Notes: generated from the sequence alone by a model not told the origin. Shown: positions 17,969 through 27,755, numbered from the stretch's first letter. The stretch is 64,000 nucleotides of DNA from Bacillus sp. S3 (GCF_005154805.1 NZ_CP039727.1:3345501-3409500), one strand, 5' to 3'. Made by a program: numbers and translations.

Positions 17969-18009
17969 TGTTAAAATAGAAATTACATAAACTGCTTAGG
18001 AGTGATTGC

Positions 18010-18531
18010 TTGTATCCAAAAGAGTATATCCAATTTTTAGCCCATTTTCATGGAGACCGGGATTATTTTGAATGTCATGAAATACTTGAGGAATATTGGA
18101 AAAACACAGATTGCCGAAATAAATCATCTATCTGGGTTGGTCTCATATTATTAGCGGTTTCTACCTATCATCACCGCAGGAGCAATTTCAATGGGGCAAG
18201 AAGGACATTAGAAAAGGCAATAAAGATTTTTGAGACACAGGCTGGCTGGTTAAGAAAACTTGGCTTGGAGAAGCAGCTCCTAAATGATTTATTAACAGTC
18301 CGTTTATCCTTAATTGAAAAAGAGGCAGCCTATAGCAGTTTTGATTTACCGATTTGTGACTCAACGCTGCTAAAAATGTGCGAAAACTATTGTGTAAAAG
18401 CAGGTTTTCCCTGGGGAAAAGATAGTGATTACACTAATATCAGCCTCATTCATCGCCATACCTTACGGGATCGATCAGGCGTTATCGAGGAAAGACATCA
18501 GTCCTTGAAAATGCGGAAAGGCAAAGAATAA
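18010..18531 (+). CDS. ypuF: DUF309 protein YpuF
   Basis: A 173-residue protein starting at TTG 18010 with TAGGAG upstream. The DUF309 signature HGDRDYFECHEILEEYWK lies at residues about 14-31, followed by a helical stretch with conserved HHRRSNFNGA. The family is small, helical and cytoplasmic, with no established function. In B. subtilis ypuF lies between the rib operon and scpA, which matches the location here. It converges with ribT. Confidence 0.85.
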   Translation: MYPKEYIQFLAHFHGDRDYFECHEILEEYWKNTDCRNKSSIWVGLILLAVSTYHHRRSNFNGARRTLEKAIKIFETQAGWLRKLGLEKQLLNDLLTVRLSLIEKEAAYSSFDLPICDSTLLKMCENYCVKAGFPWGKDSDYTNISLIHRHTLRDRSGVIEERHQSLKMRKGKE

Positions 18532-18560
18532 TTTATTCTCTGCCTTTTGATATAGTCTAA

Positions 18561-18920
<360 letters not shown>

Positions 18921-19082
18921 TCATTATATTAAATAAACCGATGAAATTCCTGGTTTAACAATAGTATATTTTTTCCAAAAAAATCATTACTAATCATTAT
19001 ACATTATATGTAGTAGATTTTATTATGTTTCACTAAACACAATCATACATAAATTAAAGGCAATCATCAAATACAAAAATTT

Positions 19083-19175
19083 CTATCGATTAGGTGCAAT
19101 AAAAAGCCAGTAGATTAATCCCCATATGACCGAAATACCAATAAGGACACCAAACAAAATCCAATTCTTTCTCAT
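19083..19175 (-). CDS. Possible 30-residue membrane peptide
   Basis: A short frame (MRKNWILFGVLIGIS...) encodes a single hydrophobic helix flanked by a basic N-terminus and a C-terminal APNR. GGGGGAT lies about 10 nt upstream of the ATG, a usable ribosome-binding site. There is no recognised family. The rest of the 485-nt interval between ribT and ypuA is AT-rich and shows nothing else I can name. Confidence 0.5.
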   Translation of the reverse strand: MRKNWILFGVLIGISVIWGLIYWLFIAPNR

Positions 19176-19396
19176 GAAAACTTATCCCCCAAAAGAGTTC
19201 TTTCCTGCCACCATTCTACACTAAATAACAAAAATAATCTATTTCCACTTTCAAAGATGTAAATTAAACCATAAATATTTTTAAAACTATGAAACTTCCA
19301 GAGTAAATTTTTCGTTTATATTAAGGGTTTCGGTTATATTAGTAAAAGAGCTATAAAAAACCTTTTTCTTATGGATACACTTCAAGGAGGCAAACA

Positions 19397-20260
19397 ATGA
19401 AAAAAATAATCGTTCTTCTGCTATCAATGATGATATTCACTCTGCCCAACCACAGCTTTGCAGACATGGCAGAGGGGGATATGATTGTTACCTTAGGCGA
19501 AAATTTAACGGAAACACAAAAAACTACCCTGCTAGAAGAAATGGGTGCACCAACAGACGTCCAAATTGTCACTGTATCGAATCAAGAGGAGCATCAATAT
19601 TTAGGGAACTATGTCGCAAAATCACTTATCGGCACTAAGGCCATCTCCTCCTCAGCCATTACCATTGCACCTAAAGGGTCAGGGATAACGGTAAAAACCA
19701 AGAACATTAACTGGGTTACGGATGAAATGTATGTCAATGCCTTGATTACCGCAGGGGTTAAAGATGCCAATATCTATATTACAGCCCCTATATCTGTTTC
19801 CGGAACCGCAGCCCTAACAGGCATTATCAAGGCATATGAAATTTCAGCCGATAAAACGATTCCAGAAGAGGTAAAACAGGCTGCGAATCAAGAAATGGTA
19901 GAAACCGCCAAACTCGGTGACTCCATCGGTGAAAAGAATGCTGCTGCCCTAATTGCAAAAGTAAAAGAAGAAATTGCTAAAAACAAACCGAAAAATGATG
20001 AAGAACTACGAAAAATTATTGAACAGGCTGCAAAAGATTTAAATGTAACCCTTACCGCTGATGAAATGCAAAGGCTGATTGACTTTTTTAACAAACTGAA
20101 GGATTTAAACATTGACTGGAACCAAGTAAGCGATCAGCTTAATAAAGCGAAAGACCGGATTTCAAAATTCCTGCAATCCGAAGAAGGTCAGGGATTTTTA
20201 GAAAAAATCAAGCAATTTTTCATTTGGCTTATCGATGCAATAAAATCTATTTTTTCATAA
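19397..20260 (+). CDS. ypuA: Secreted DUF1002 protein YpuA
   Basis: A 287-residue exported protein. A signal peptide at 1-22 (MKKIIVLLLSMMIFTLPNHS, cleavage near SFA-D) precedes the DUF1002 region (about 25-260), which contains repeated alpha/beta units and a long charged helical stretch. The C-terminus ends in a hydrophobic amphipathic segment (FFIWLIDAIKSIF) that may hold it at the membrane. AAGGAGG precedes the ATG at ideal spacing. YpuA-type proteins are linked to the envelope, with no defined activity. Its terminator was disrupted by the IS at 20287. Confidence 0.88.
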   Translation: MKKIIVLLLSMMIFTLPNHSFADMAEGDMIVTLGENLTETQKTTLLEEMGAPTDVQIVTVSNQEEHQYLGNYVAKSLIGTKAISSSAITIAPKGSGITVKTKNINWVTDEMYVNALITAGVKDANIYITAPISVSGTAALTGIIKAYEISADKTIPEEVKQAANQEMVETAKLGDSIGEKNAAALIAKVKEEIAKNKPKNDEELRKIIEQAAKDLNVTLTADEMQRLIDFFNKLKDLNIDWNQVSDQLNKAKDRISKFLQSEEGQGFLEKIKQFFIWLIDAIKSIFS

Positions 20261-20263
20261 GAA

Positions 20264-20286
20264 AAGCTGCCGCATTGCGGCAGCTT
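20264..20286. repeat. Left 23-bp target duplication (terminator hairpin) of IS copy 1
   Basis: A palindromic stem-loop beginning AAGCTGCCGC and ending GCGGCAGCTT immediately precedes the IS. An identical copy follows the IS at 21850. The original site was evidently the shared ypuA/lysA terminator. The T-tract expected after the stem on the ypuA side is now interrupted by the IS end. Confidence 0.92.
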
Positions 20287-20290
20287 CAGA

Positions 20291-20337
20291 CTGTAGACAA
20301 ATCCCCCATTTTTTGGGGATTTGCCTACAGTTTTTTT
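20291..20337 (+). terminator. Left-end hairpin/terminator inside IS copy 1
   Basis: 16-bp arms CTGTAGACAAATCCCC and GGGGATTTGCCTACAG (one mismatch) are followed by seven T residues. It should block transcription entering the IS from outside, and may serve as a replacement terminator for ypuA. Confidence 0.8.
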
Positions 20338-20379
20338 GTATAATGAAGATACTATTAATTTTGTAAGGTGATGAAGAAA

Positions 20380-21741
20380 ATGCTAACGAAAAATACTCAG
20401 ATGAATCGGGATCAATTAGAAATGATAACTCTTGAACAGTTAGTCCCGGAGAACCATTTGGTCCGAAAAGTTGAAGCTGCTATAGATTTTTCATTTATAT
20501 ATCCTCTTGTTCAAGAGATGTACTCTGCTGAACGAGGACGTCCAAGTATCGATCCTGTTGTATTAATTAAGATGGCATTTATTCAATATATGTTCGGTAT
20601 TCGCTCGATGCGAAAAACGATAGAAGAAATTGAAACGAACCTAGCTTATCGTTGGTTTCTTGGGTATGGATTCCATGATAAGGTGCCTCACTTCTCCACT
20701 TTCGGTAAAAACTATGAACGCCGATTTAAGGATACAGACTTATTTGAACAGATATTTTACAGAATTCTAAAGCAGGCAGCCGAAAAGAAACTGGTAAGTA
20801 GCGAACACGTTTTTATTGATTCTACGCACGTGAAGGCAAGTGCAAATAAGCGTAAATTTGAGAAAAAGGTAGTTCGTAAGGAAACGAAAGCATATCAAGA
20901 ACGTCTCCAACAAGAAATCAATGGTGATCGTGAAGAACATGGGAAAAAGCCTTTCCCACCTGACAAATTTGAAAAGGAAGAAACGAAGGAAATCAAGGAA
21001 AGTACCACGGACCCAGAAAGTGGGTATTACGTGAAGGACGAGCGGACGAAGCAATTTGCCTATTCTTTTCATGCAGCTGCCGATAAAAATGGCTTTGTCC
21101 TAGGCGCGATTGTCACCCCTGGTAATGTTCATGATAGTACGATGTTAGAGCCTCTTCTTGAAAAAGTCATAGAGAACTCAAGGAAACCTGCTGCTGTTGC
21201 TGCTGACGCTGGATACAAAACACCTGCAATTGCTCAATACTTAATTGAAAATGAGATTCGCCCTGCTTTACCTTATACCCGCCCTCGTACAAAAGAAGGT
21301 TATTTGAAAAAGAACGATTTTGTTTATGATGAGCACTATGATTGCTACCTTTGTCCGGGAGGACAAGAGTTAAAATATAGCACGACAACGAAGGAAGGAT
21401 ACCGGCAGTATTTTTCGAATCCAGCTCATTGTAAAGAGTGCCCGTTTTTATCCCAATGTACACAAAGTAAAAACCATCAAAAGCTACTTCAACGGCATGT
21501 TTGGGAAGAGTATCTTGAGGAAGCTGAACACCTTCGGCATACAGACGAAAATAAAATAATCTACGCTCGACGCAAAGAAACGATTGAACGTGTATTTGCA
21601 GATGCGAAAGAGAAGCATGGGATGCGATGGACAACTTTAAGGGGACTTAAAAAATTGTCTATGCAGGCGATGCTTACTTTTGCTGCCATGAATTTAAAGA
21701 AGATGGCAAACTGGACTTGGGTTAATCCAACAATGGTATAA
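20380..21741 (+). CDS. IS1182-family transposase, copy 1
   Basis: A 453-residue DDE transposase starting at ATG 20380 (MLTKNTQMNRDQLEM), with AAGGTGATG 7 nt upstream; a GTG at 20368 is an alternative. The N-terminal domain (about 1-110) includes RGRPSIDPVVLIKM. Catalytic Asp residues are in FIDSTHVKASANK and VAADAGYKTP, and the Glu lies in RRKETIERVFADAKEKHG. A cysteine cluster (CYLCPGG ... CKECPFLSQC) lies between them. The frame is intact, so the element may be active. About 12 residues differ from copy 2. Confidence 0.95.
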   Translation: MLTKNTQMNRDQLEMITLEQLVPENHLVRKVEAAIDFSFIYPLVQEMYSAERGRPSIDPVVLIKMAFIQYMFGIRSMRKTIEEIETNLAYRWFLGYGFHDKVPHFSTFGKNYERRFKDTDLFEQIFYRILKQAAEKKLVSSEHVFIDSTHVKASANKRKFEKKVVRKETKAYQERLQQEINGDREEHGKKPFPPDKFEKEETKEIKESTTDPESGYYVKDERTKQFAYSFHAAADKNGFVLGAIVTPGNVHDSTMLEPLLEKVIENSRKPAAVAADAGYKTPAIAQYLIENEIRPALPYTRPRTKEGYLKKNDFVYDEHYDCYLCPGGQELKYSTTTKEGYRQYFSNPAHCKECPFLSQCTQSKNHQKLLQRHVWEEYLEEAEHLRHTDENKIIYARRKETIERVFADAKEKHGMRWTTLRGLKKLSMQAMLTFAAMNLKKMANWTWVNPTMV

Positions 21742-21849
21742 AAAACGACCCCGGAGGGGTCTGTACAAAGAAAATTGAGCAAAAAATACTTAAGAATAAC
21801 AAAAGGCATCCGAACAGGCTTATTCGGAATGCCTTTTGTCGACAATCTG

Positions 21850-21872
21850 AAGCTGCCGCATTGCGGCAGCTT
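21850..21872. repeat. Right 23-bp target duplication of IS copy 1
   Basis: An exact repeat of 20264-20286. It still forms the hairpin at the lysA 3' side, but on the lysA (minus) strand its T-tract is replaced by the IS end. Confidence 0.92.
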
Positions 21873-21876
21873 TTCT

Positions 21877-23181
21877 TTATTTGAGTGGCAGATCGAGCCT
21901 TACTAAATCCTCATACGTTTCTCTTTTTACAACAAGAGTGGCTTTTCCGTTTTCAACAAATACGACAGCAGGCCGCGGAATCCGGTTATAGTTGTTCGAC
22001 ATGGAATAGCCATATGCACCTGTGCAAAATACGGCAAGAATATCCTCTTCTCCTGCCTCGGGAAGTGGTAAATCCCAAATTAACATATCACCCGATTCAC
22101 AGCATTTCCCGGCAATTGAGACGGTTTCATCGGCTTTAGCTAATGGTTTATTAGCAAGGACCGCTTCATATTTCGCTTGATAAAGAGCTGGGCGAATATT
22201 ATCACTCATTCCGCCATCAACAGCTAAATATTTACGGACGCCTGGAACTTCTTTTGAAGAACCGACCTGATATAGGGTAATACCGGCATCACCAACAAGT
22301 GACCGGCCAGGCTCTATCCAGATTTCCGGCATAGTTAATGCGTGCTGTTCGGCCAATTTTTTCACCTCAGTAATAATCTCCCTTACATATTGGGATGGGG
22401 GTATTGGCTCATCCTCTTTTGTATAACGAATCCCAAAACCGCCGCCCAAGTTCAGCACTTTTGCCTCAAAGGAAAACTCATGTTTCCACTGTTCCATCTT
22501 TTCAACAATTTTTTTTGCAGCCAGCAAAAACCCGGTTGTTTCAAAAATTTGTGAACCAATATGGCAATGAATTCCGAGAACATCAAAATTTTTAAGCTGA
22601 ATCGCCATTTTTAATGCCTCTTCCGCCTGTCCATTTTGAAGATCAAAACCAAATTTTGAATCTTCTTGTCCAGTTAAAATGTAGTCATGGGTGTGTGCCT
22701 CAATTCCAGGTGTAACCCTTAATAAAATACTAACATTCACATGTTTCTTTTGACAGATTGTTTTTAATAGTTCCAGTTCTGTAAAATTATCAACTACTAT
22801 ACAACCAACTTTGTGGTCTAATGCCATTTCCAATTCTTCCCGGCTTTTATTATTTCCGTGAAAATGAATTTTTTCTACCGGAAATCCGGCTTTTATGGCC
22901 GTGTACAATTCTCCGCCGGACACAACATCGAGTGATAGCCCCTCTTCCTCTGCAATCTGGATCATGGCAATCGTTGAAAATGCTTTACTGGCATAAGCAA
23001 CCTGTGCCTTTACATTAAGTTCTTCGAATGTTTGTTTAAATCCTCGTGCTCTTTCTCTCATTAAGGCGACATCATACACATAAAGCGGTGTTCCATATTG
23101 CTGCGCTAATTCGACAGCATCAACCCCGCCTATTTCTAAATGCCCGTTTTTATTTACCCCAGTTGACCCATAAAAATACAT
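21877..23181 (-). CDS. lysA: Diaminopimelate decarboxylase
   Basis: A 434-residue PLP enzyme of the fold-type III family. The PLP-binding Lys is in VAYASKAFSTIAM (about residue 60), a glycine-rich phosphate loop is in NLGGGFGIRY, and the substrate-binding Cys is in CCESGDML. It catalyses the last step of lysine synthesis, meso-DAP to lysine. The start at ATG 23181 (MYFYGSTGVNKNG) has GGAGAGAGGG upstream and gives the usual length. The gene is monocistronic; its 3' terminator was split by IS copy 1. Confidence 0.96.
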   Translation of the reverse strand: MYFYGSTGVNKNGHLEIGGVDAVELAQQYGTPLYVYDVALMRERARGFKQTFEELNVKAQVAYASKAFSTIAMIQIAEEEGLSLDVVSGGELYTAIKAGFPVEKIHFHGNNKSREELEMALDHKVGCIVVDNFTELELLKTICQKKHVNVSILLRVTPGIEAHTHDYILTGQEDSKFGFDLQNGQAEEALKMAIQLKNFDVLGIHCHIGSQIFETTGFLLAAKKIVEKMEQWKHEFSFEAKVLNLGGGFGIRYTKEDEPIPPSQYVREIITEVKKLAEQHALTMPEIWIEPGRSLVGDAGITLYQVGSSKEVPGVRKYLAVDGGMSDNIRPALYQAKYEAVLANKPLAKADETVSIAGKCCESGDMLIWDLPLPEAGEEDILAVFCTGAYGYSMSNNYNRIPRPAVVFVENGKATLVVKRETYEDLVRLDLPLK

Positions 23182-23336
23182 TCTATTCCCTCTCTCCGTA
23201 AACAACTCACTTTAGTTTATGTAGTCCATTATAATAAATAAATAGACAGAATCTCCATAAGATACTGCCTATTTTTAAATTTTTTATCCCTTTATTTAAT
23301 TAAAATTACTTTAGCATAACAGAAAAAAAACCGCAA

Positions 23337-24827
23337 TTATTTCTCATTCGCCTTTGGCGGCTGCCGGTAACGATTCCGCGGGTGGACAATACTAGGTCTA
23401 AGTAATGATCCAGGGATCGCCCTGCGGAAGACAATCTGCATAAATCCTTTTGGTTCAAAAGGAAGAAATGGCCAAAAGTATGGTGTATTTAGCGCACGCA
23501 TTTTTACAACAAATAAAAACATTAATGTGCTGCCTATGATTAATCCTGGCGTATGGAAGATCGCTACCAATATCATTAATGCCATTCTGGCCATTTTATT
23601 GGCCACACCTAATTCATAGCTTGGAGTTGTAAATGTTCCTATACCTGCCACTGCCACATAAAGGATTACCTCAGGAACGAATAGACCAACGTCAATCGCG
23701 ATTTGACCAATCAACACAGCAGCAATTAAGCCCATTGCGGTTGATAACGGAGTCGGGGTATGAATGGCTGCCATCCTTAAAAATTCGATACCGAAATCGG
23801 CCATGATTAATTGAACCACAACAGGAATATTAGTTTGTTCATTCGGACCTATAAAGGAGACCTTTTCAGGTAATAAGGACGGCTCCAAAACGAATAGTAA
23901 CCATAACGGAAGTAACACAATCGACGCAAGAACACCTAAAAACCGCGTCCAACGGACAAATGTCCCCATTGCCGGTGATTCTCGAAATTCTTCAGCATGC
24001 TGAACATGATGAAAATAAGTGGTTGGCGAGATAATGACACTTGGTGAGGTATCACAATAAATAATCACATGACCTTCTAAAATATGAGCTGCCGCCACAT
24101 CTGCTCTTTCGGTATATCTAACCATTGGAAACGGATTCCATCCTTGTTTAACGATAAACTCTTCAATGGTTTTATCTCCCATAGGAATTCCGTCAACATC
24201 GATTGCTAGAATTTCCTTACGTAGAATATTTAATAAATCAGCGTCTGCTACGTCTTCTAAATAACCAAGAGCTACATCCGTTTTTGAACGCTTTCCTACA
24301 TGAAGCATTTCAAAGCGAAGCCGTTCATCTCGGATTCTCCTTCTTGTTAATGCTGTGTTGAGAATAATATTTTCGACAAATCCATCACGAGATCCTCGAA
24401 CAACCTTTTCCGTATCAGGCTCCTGCGGGGATCTGCCAGGATAGCTCCTTACGTCGACGACAAGTGCAGTATTTTGCCCTTCCATCACAATGGCAATTAA
24501 TCCTGACAGGACTTGAGTGACTATTTTATCAAGTGTTTTAACCTGTTCAACCGACTGGTTAACAAGTCTATTATCAATAATTTTAAATAAATCTGTTGAT
24601 AATTTTTCATGATCATTGATCTCTACTAATTCTTCAATCAGCTGAATGATATATAACGAATCACATAATCCATTTACATAATAGATATGAACATCTTTTT
24701 TAAGAATTTTTAACTTTCTAATCCCTATATCAAAACTTACCCCAAGGCCTGCACGTTGTTTCATATAGTTTTCAATTTCATTTACGGATTCCGGGACCGG
24801 CCACATTTGCTCATTATTTCTTGCCAT
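23337..24827 (-). CDS. spoVAF: Stage V sporulation protein AF (GerA family)
   Basis: A 496-residue membrane protein related to the A subunits of spore germinant receptors. A cytoplasmic N-terminal domain (about 1-285) is followed by four to five transmembrane segments (about 290-450) and a basic tail. The start at ATG 24827 ([15 protein letters not shown]) is supported by AAAGGAGTGG. It belongs to the forespore-expressed spoVA operon and is involved in germination alongside germinant receptors. It overlaps spoVAEa by 14 nt. Confidence 0.92.
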   Translation of the reverse strand: MARNNEQMWPVPESVNEIENYMKQRAGLGVSFDIGIRKLKILKKDVHIYYVNGLCDSLYIIQLIEELVEINDHEKLSTDLFKIIDNRLVNQSVEQVKTLDKIVTQVLSGLIAIVMEGQNTALVVDVRSYPGRSPQEPDTEKVVRGSRDGFVENIILNTALTRRRIRDERLRFEMLHVGKRSKTDVALGYLEDVADADLLNILRKEILAIDVDGIPMGDKTIEEFIVKQGWNPFPMVRYTERADVAAAHILEGHVIIYCDTSPSVIISPTTYFHHVQHAEEFRESPAMGTFVRWTRFLGVLASIVLLPLWLLFVLEPSLLPEKVSFIGPNEQTNIPVVVQLIMADFGIEFLRMAAIHTPTPLSTAMGLIAAVLIGQIAIDVGLFVPEVILYVAVAGIGTFTTPSYELGVANKMARMALMILVAIFHTPGLIIGSTLMFLFVVKMRALNTPYFWPFLPFEPKGFMQIVFRRAIPGSLLRPSIVHPRNRYRQPPKANEK

Positions 24828-25389
24828 GAAAGCCACTCCTTTCAAGGATTATTTCCACTGCTTTTTTTGTAATTGGTGAACCAAGTTTATAAGAGTCACG
24901 CCTTGCCATTTTGCCAATATCACCAATTCCTACGATAATGGGGATGTCTAGTTCATCAAGACAGTAAACGGTATCCCCATTTATTCTCCCGATTTCAAGT
25001 TCTGCTATACCATATTTATCAACACCATACGGCGTAAGCTCTCCCTCGCGGTCAATACTTACGTCTACCCTTGTCCACTCCTCATGTCTCGATTTTGCGG
25101 CTACCGCAATAACCCCAAGGACCTCTATATCTTTATGTAATGCTACAAACTTTAGTGCTGATTCACCCGCTCCTTCCCCTACAATGCCGCTATCATCAAA
25201 CATCACCAATACAGGATCATGGGGGGCCTTTTTTATTAACTTAACGATTTCCGGACCCGTTAGTGTAGAAGGATTCCCATGAGAATAGGAAATGCAGCGT
25301 CCGCCAATCTCCTTTGCAACATACTCAACAGCTCTTCTTGCATAATCATCACCATCTGTTACTAATATGACCCGCCTCCGATTACTCAT
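24814..25389 (-). CDS. spoVAEa: Stage V sporulation protein AEa
   Basis: A 191-residue soluble protein starting [19 protein letters not shown]. Conserved features include the [20 protein letters not shown] segment and a cysteine-containing [19 protein letters not shown] region. ATG 25389 is preferred (AAAGGA 9 nt upstream), with an in-frame ATG at 25407 as alternative; the much longer upstream frame overlaps spoVAB and is not real. SpoVAEa sits on the spore inner membrane with the SpoVA proteins but is not essential for dipicolinate uptake in B. subtilis. spoVAB lies directly upstream, so AC, AD and AEb are absent here. Confidence 0.9.
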   Translation of the reverse strand: MSNRRRVILVTDGDDYARRAVEYVAKEIGGRCISYSHGNPSTLTGPEIVKLIKKAPHDPVLVMFDDSGIVGEGAGESALKFVALHKDIEVLGVIAVAAKSRHEEWTRVDVSIDREGELTPYGVDKYGIAELEIGRINGDTVYCLDELDIPIIVGIGDIGKMARRDSYKLGSPITKKAVEIILERSGFHGKK

Positions 25390-25418
25390 ACTTTGATGTC
25401 CTTTCATAACAAACCCTT

Positions 25419-25844
25419 TTAATGATGAACAAAATAAAGCCATTGAAAAATAGCTCCAAATATTTTTCCAAATACAATTGCCATGATTAATATGATAATT
25501 TGCCCATCCAGCCGAATCCTTTTCGCCAGAATGGGGAAAACATTTAATACTTCTGTCAATGCAGCTCCCAGCATCCCAACAAATATTCCGCCAGTAATAC
25601 CCAACAGAATTAAAAAAAAGGATGGAATATGCAATACTGGATCTCTTAGGCTTCCGATGACTCCTGCTAAAGCACCGGTTACAACAGCCCATTCATACTG
25701 ATGAATCATTTTCATTGTCTTACTTAACTGCATCAGCCTTGGAATTACTCCAAGTACGGTAAGAAACGCCACAAAACCAGAACCTACGGCTAATCCACTT
25801 GCTAATCCAATAAATAATACTGCCAATATTTTAATCGTTGTCAT
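25419..25844 (-). CDS. spoVAB: Stage V sporulation protein AB
   Basis: A 141-residue protein with four hydrophobic segments. The conserved stretches [24 protein letters not shown] and [15 protein letters not shown] identify SpoVAB, and the length matches the family. It is an inner-membrane component of the spore machinery for calcium-dipicolinate movement. It overlaps the 3' end of spoVAA by 14 nt. Confidence 0.92.
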   Translation of the reverse strand: MTTIKILAVLFIGLASGLAVGSGFVAFLTVLGVIPRLMQLSKTMKMIHQYEWAVVTGALAGVIGSLRDPVLHIPSFFLILLGITGGIFVGMLGAALTEVLNVFPILAKRIRLDGQIIILIMAIVFGKIFGAIFQWLYFVHH

Positions 25845-26454
25845 TAAGCCGTTTCATACTTTCTTTGTTTTCATGAATAATGACATAATTGTCTAAATCC
25901 ATTTGATAATTAAACATTTCTACTTCAAGTGGACTTGGTTCTTCATTTAGCCGCTTCTTAAATACATGATTGAAAAATAGAATCATGCCTAGACCGAGAC
26001 CAATGGAATAAGGTATTTGAAAAAGTAATGGCTTCGTGTCCTTCTCACCCGTGATGATGGTATAGATTTTTTCATGGACACTTTGCATACTGACATCATC
26101 ATGAAAATTCATGATAGTCATAGCTGATCCAAAAAATAATAGGATCCATATTAAAAGAAAAAAAGGAATAGAAACACCTTTCTTTTTAAATGTTACTTCA
26201 ATAATCGTTTGTGCAGGGCCAATGGTTTGAACTTCCAAATCTCCAAATTTGTTAGTAATTAATTCGATAACTTTCATTACATCAATAACAACAATATTTC
26301 GATCCTTTGGGGTTAATTGATGGATCATCATCGTTTCTAAAATTGGTCGTATGGCTTCAGGGGCAATAATTTGAGCAGCATCCTTTAATAAAACTTTTTC
26401 TTCCGGCTCGGCTTGAACACGATTCCGCATGCGAATGTAGATTGTTTTTTCCAA
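25831..26454 (-). CDS. spoVAA: Stage V sporulation protein AA
   Basis: A 207-residue protein with a soluble N-terminal domain (about 1-105) and two transmembrane helices (about 107-128 and 160-178). The start is set at TTG 26454, because it yields the family-typical N-terminus MEKTIYIRMRNRVQ and GGAAGTG lies 6 nt upstream. Longer in-frame starts (26517 and two GTG codons) are less likely. It is the first gene of the forespore spoVA operon and has a sigma-G-type promoter upstream. It overlaps spoVAB by 14 nt. Confidence 0.9.
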   Translation of the reverse strand: MEKTIYIRMRNRVQAEPEEKVLLKDAAQIIAPEAIRPILETMMIHQLTPKDRNIVVIDVMKVIELITNKFGDLEVQTIGPAQTIIEVTFKKKGVSIPFFLLIWILLFFGSAMTIMNFHDDVSMQSVHEKIYTIITGEKDTKPLLFQIPYSIGLGLGMILFFNHVFKKRLNEEPSPLEVEMFNYQMDLDNYVIIHENKESMKRLNDND

Positions 26455-26489
26455 AACATTCACTTCCCACACAATGATTTCCTTGAATG

Positions 26490-26519
26490 TAGTATGAGTA
26501 ATGCTCCCATATTTCATGT
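26490..26519 (-). promoter_or_regulatory. Sigma-G-type promoter of the spoVA operon
   Basis: On the minus strand ACATG is followed after 18 nt by CATACTA, close to the sigma-G consensus GNATR-N18-CATNNTA. It lies about 35 nt upstream of the spoVAA start, downstream of the sigF terminator. Confidence 0.65.
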
Positions 26520-26529
26520 ATATAAAAGA

Positions 26530-26560
26530 AAAAACCGTATGGATTAGAGATCCATACGGT
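26530..26560 (-). terminator. spoIIA operon terminator
   Basis: The perfect 10-bp stem ACCGTATGGA/TCCATACGGT includes the sigF stop codon in its loop and is followed by TTTTTTC on the minus strand. It separates sigF from spoVAA. Confidence 0.85.
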
Positions 26561-27302
26561 CTTTCATTTGCTGTAAAATCTTTTTTTCCAGTCTCGATAC
26601 CTGAACTTGAGAAATTCCAAGTCTAAGAGCCACTTCTGACTGGGTTTGATCTTTATAATATCTCAAATAAACAATAAGTCTTTCCCGTTCGTCCAATTCA
26701 CGAATGGCTTCTTTTAAAGCAATTTTATCAAACCATTTCCCTTCATTACCGTCATCAATTTGGTCTAGTAATGTAATTGGATCCCCATCGTTTTCATAAA
26801 CGGTTTCATGAATGGATGAAGGCGTCCTGCTTGCTTCCTGAGCCAGGATTACATCTTCAGGAGTTAGTTCCAAATGCGCTGAAATTTCATTAACAGTAGG
26901 TATTCTCCCAAGTATCTTAGATAGTTCATCCTTTGCCTTTCGAATTTTGTTCCCCATCTCTTTCAGCGATCGGCTTACCTTCACGGTTCCATCATCGCGG
27001 ATAAATCGTTGAATTTCACCAATGATCATCGGAACAGCATATGTGGAGAACTTAACATCATAAGAAAGATCAAACTTATCAACTGATTTTAATAATCCTA
27101 TACAACCAATTTGAAACAAGTCATCCGGGTCATAGCCCCTATTTAAAAACCGTTGGACAACAGACCAAACGAGCCTCATATTTTTTTCAACAATTAAATC
27201 TCTAGCTTCCTGGTCCCCTTCTTGACTCTTTTTAATGAGCTCTTTCACTTCATGATCCTTTAAATACGTTTGTTTATTTTCGTTCTTGACCTCCACATCC
27301 AT
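26544..27302 (-). CDS. sigF: Forespore sigma factor SigF
   Basis: A 252-residue sigma-70-family protein lacking region 1. Region 2 is at about 35-110 (DDLFQIGCIGLLKSVDKFD, FSTYAVPMIIGEIQRFIRDD), region 3 at about 115-175 and region 4 at about 200-250 with the helix-turn-helix QSEVALRLGISQVQVSRLEK. It directs early forespore transcription and is held by SpoIIAB until SpoIIAA is dephosphorylated. ATG 27302 is chosen because AAGGAG lies at good spacing. It is the last gene of spoIIAA-spoIIAB-sigF. Confidence 0.97.
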   Translation of the reverse strand: MDVEVKNENKQTYLKDHEVKELIKKSQEGDQEARDLIVEKNMRLVWSVVQRFLNRGYDPDDLFQIGCIGLLKSVDKFDLSYDVKFSTYAVPMIIGEIQRFIRDDGTVKVSRSLKEMGNKIRKAKDELSKILGRIPTVNEISAHLELTPEDVILAQEASRTPSSIHETVYENDGDPITLLDQIDDGNEGKWFDKIALKEAIRELDERERLIVYLRYYKDQTQSEVALRLGISQVQVSRLEKKILQQMKDRMDL

Positions 27303-27314
27303 TGGCAAGTCTCC

Positions 27315-27755
27315 TTAATTGCAAAGCATTTTGCTGGAATTTAAATGCTTCCGTAATTTAACCTCGGTTCCTCGGCCTGGCTGCGTGTGAACCTCTACCA
27401 CATCCATGAAGTTTTCCATGATGGTGAATCCCATACCGGACCGTTCCAATTCCGGCTTTGTTGTAAATAAGGGCTGACGCGCTTCCTCTACATCTACAAT
27501 TCCTAAACCAACATCCTTAATGGTCATATCAATCAGGCTATCCTCAATGGAAACCTGAATATATACAATTCCATTAGGATCATTTTCATAGCCATGAATA
27601 ATCGCATTGGTAACTGCTTCTGAAACAACTGTTTTAATCTCAGTCAGCTCATCCATTGTCGGGTCAAGCTGAGCAATAAAGGCTGCAACGGTTACACGGG
27701 CAAATGATTCATTTTGACTTAAAGCACTGAACTCTAGCTTCATTTCATTCTTCAT
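27315..27755 (-). CDS. spoIIAB: Anti-sigma-F factor and serine kinase SpoIIAB
   Basis: A 146-residue GHKL-type kinase. The N box is [10 protein letters not shown] at about residue 50, the G1 box DVGLGI at about 80 and the G2 region [10 protein letters not shown] near 105. It binds SigF and phosphorylates SpoIIAA on a serine. Its ATG directly follows the spoIIAA stop codon, and sigF starts 12 nt after its end. Confidence 0.97.
   Translation of the reverse strand: MKNEMKLEFSALSQNESFARVTVAAFIAQLDPTMDELTEIKTVVSEAVTNAIIHGYENDPNGIVYIQVSIEDSLIDMTIKDVGLGIVDVEEARQPLFTTKPELERSGMGFTIMENFMDVVEVHTQPGRGTEVKLRKHLNSSKMLCN

Larger units (their letters stand above)
20287..21849 (+). mobile_element. IS1182-type insertion sequence, copy 1
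   Basis: A 1563-bp element with imperfect terminal inverted repeats (left CAGACTGTAGACAAA, right end read inward CAGATTGTCGACAAA). It contains one transposase gene, a strong hairpin with T-run just inside the left end and another hairpin just inside the right end. Flanking 23-bp direct repeats mark its borders exactly. Copy 2 at 35737 has the same structure. Confidence 0.93.

Noticed and set aside
23239..23275. Stem AATAGRCAG/CTGYCTATT as spoVAF terminator or lysine riboswitch
   Set aside because: The pairing needs a G-U pair and a 15-nt loop, and none of the lysine-riboswitch motifs is present upstream of lysA.
25390..25692. Long N-terminal extension of the spoVAEa frame
   Set aside because: It overlaps spoVAB in another frame, has a Cys/Trp-rich non-protein-like composition, and the conserved SpoVAEa start lies at 25389.
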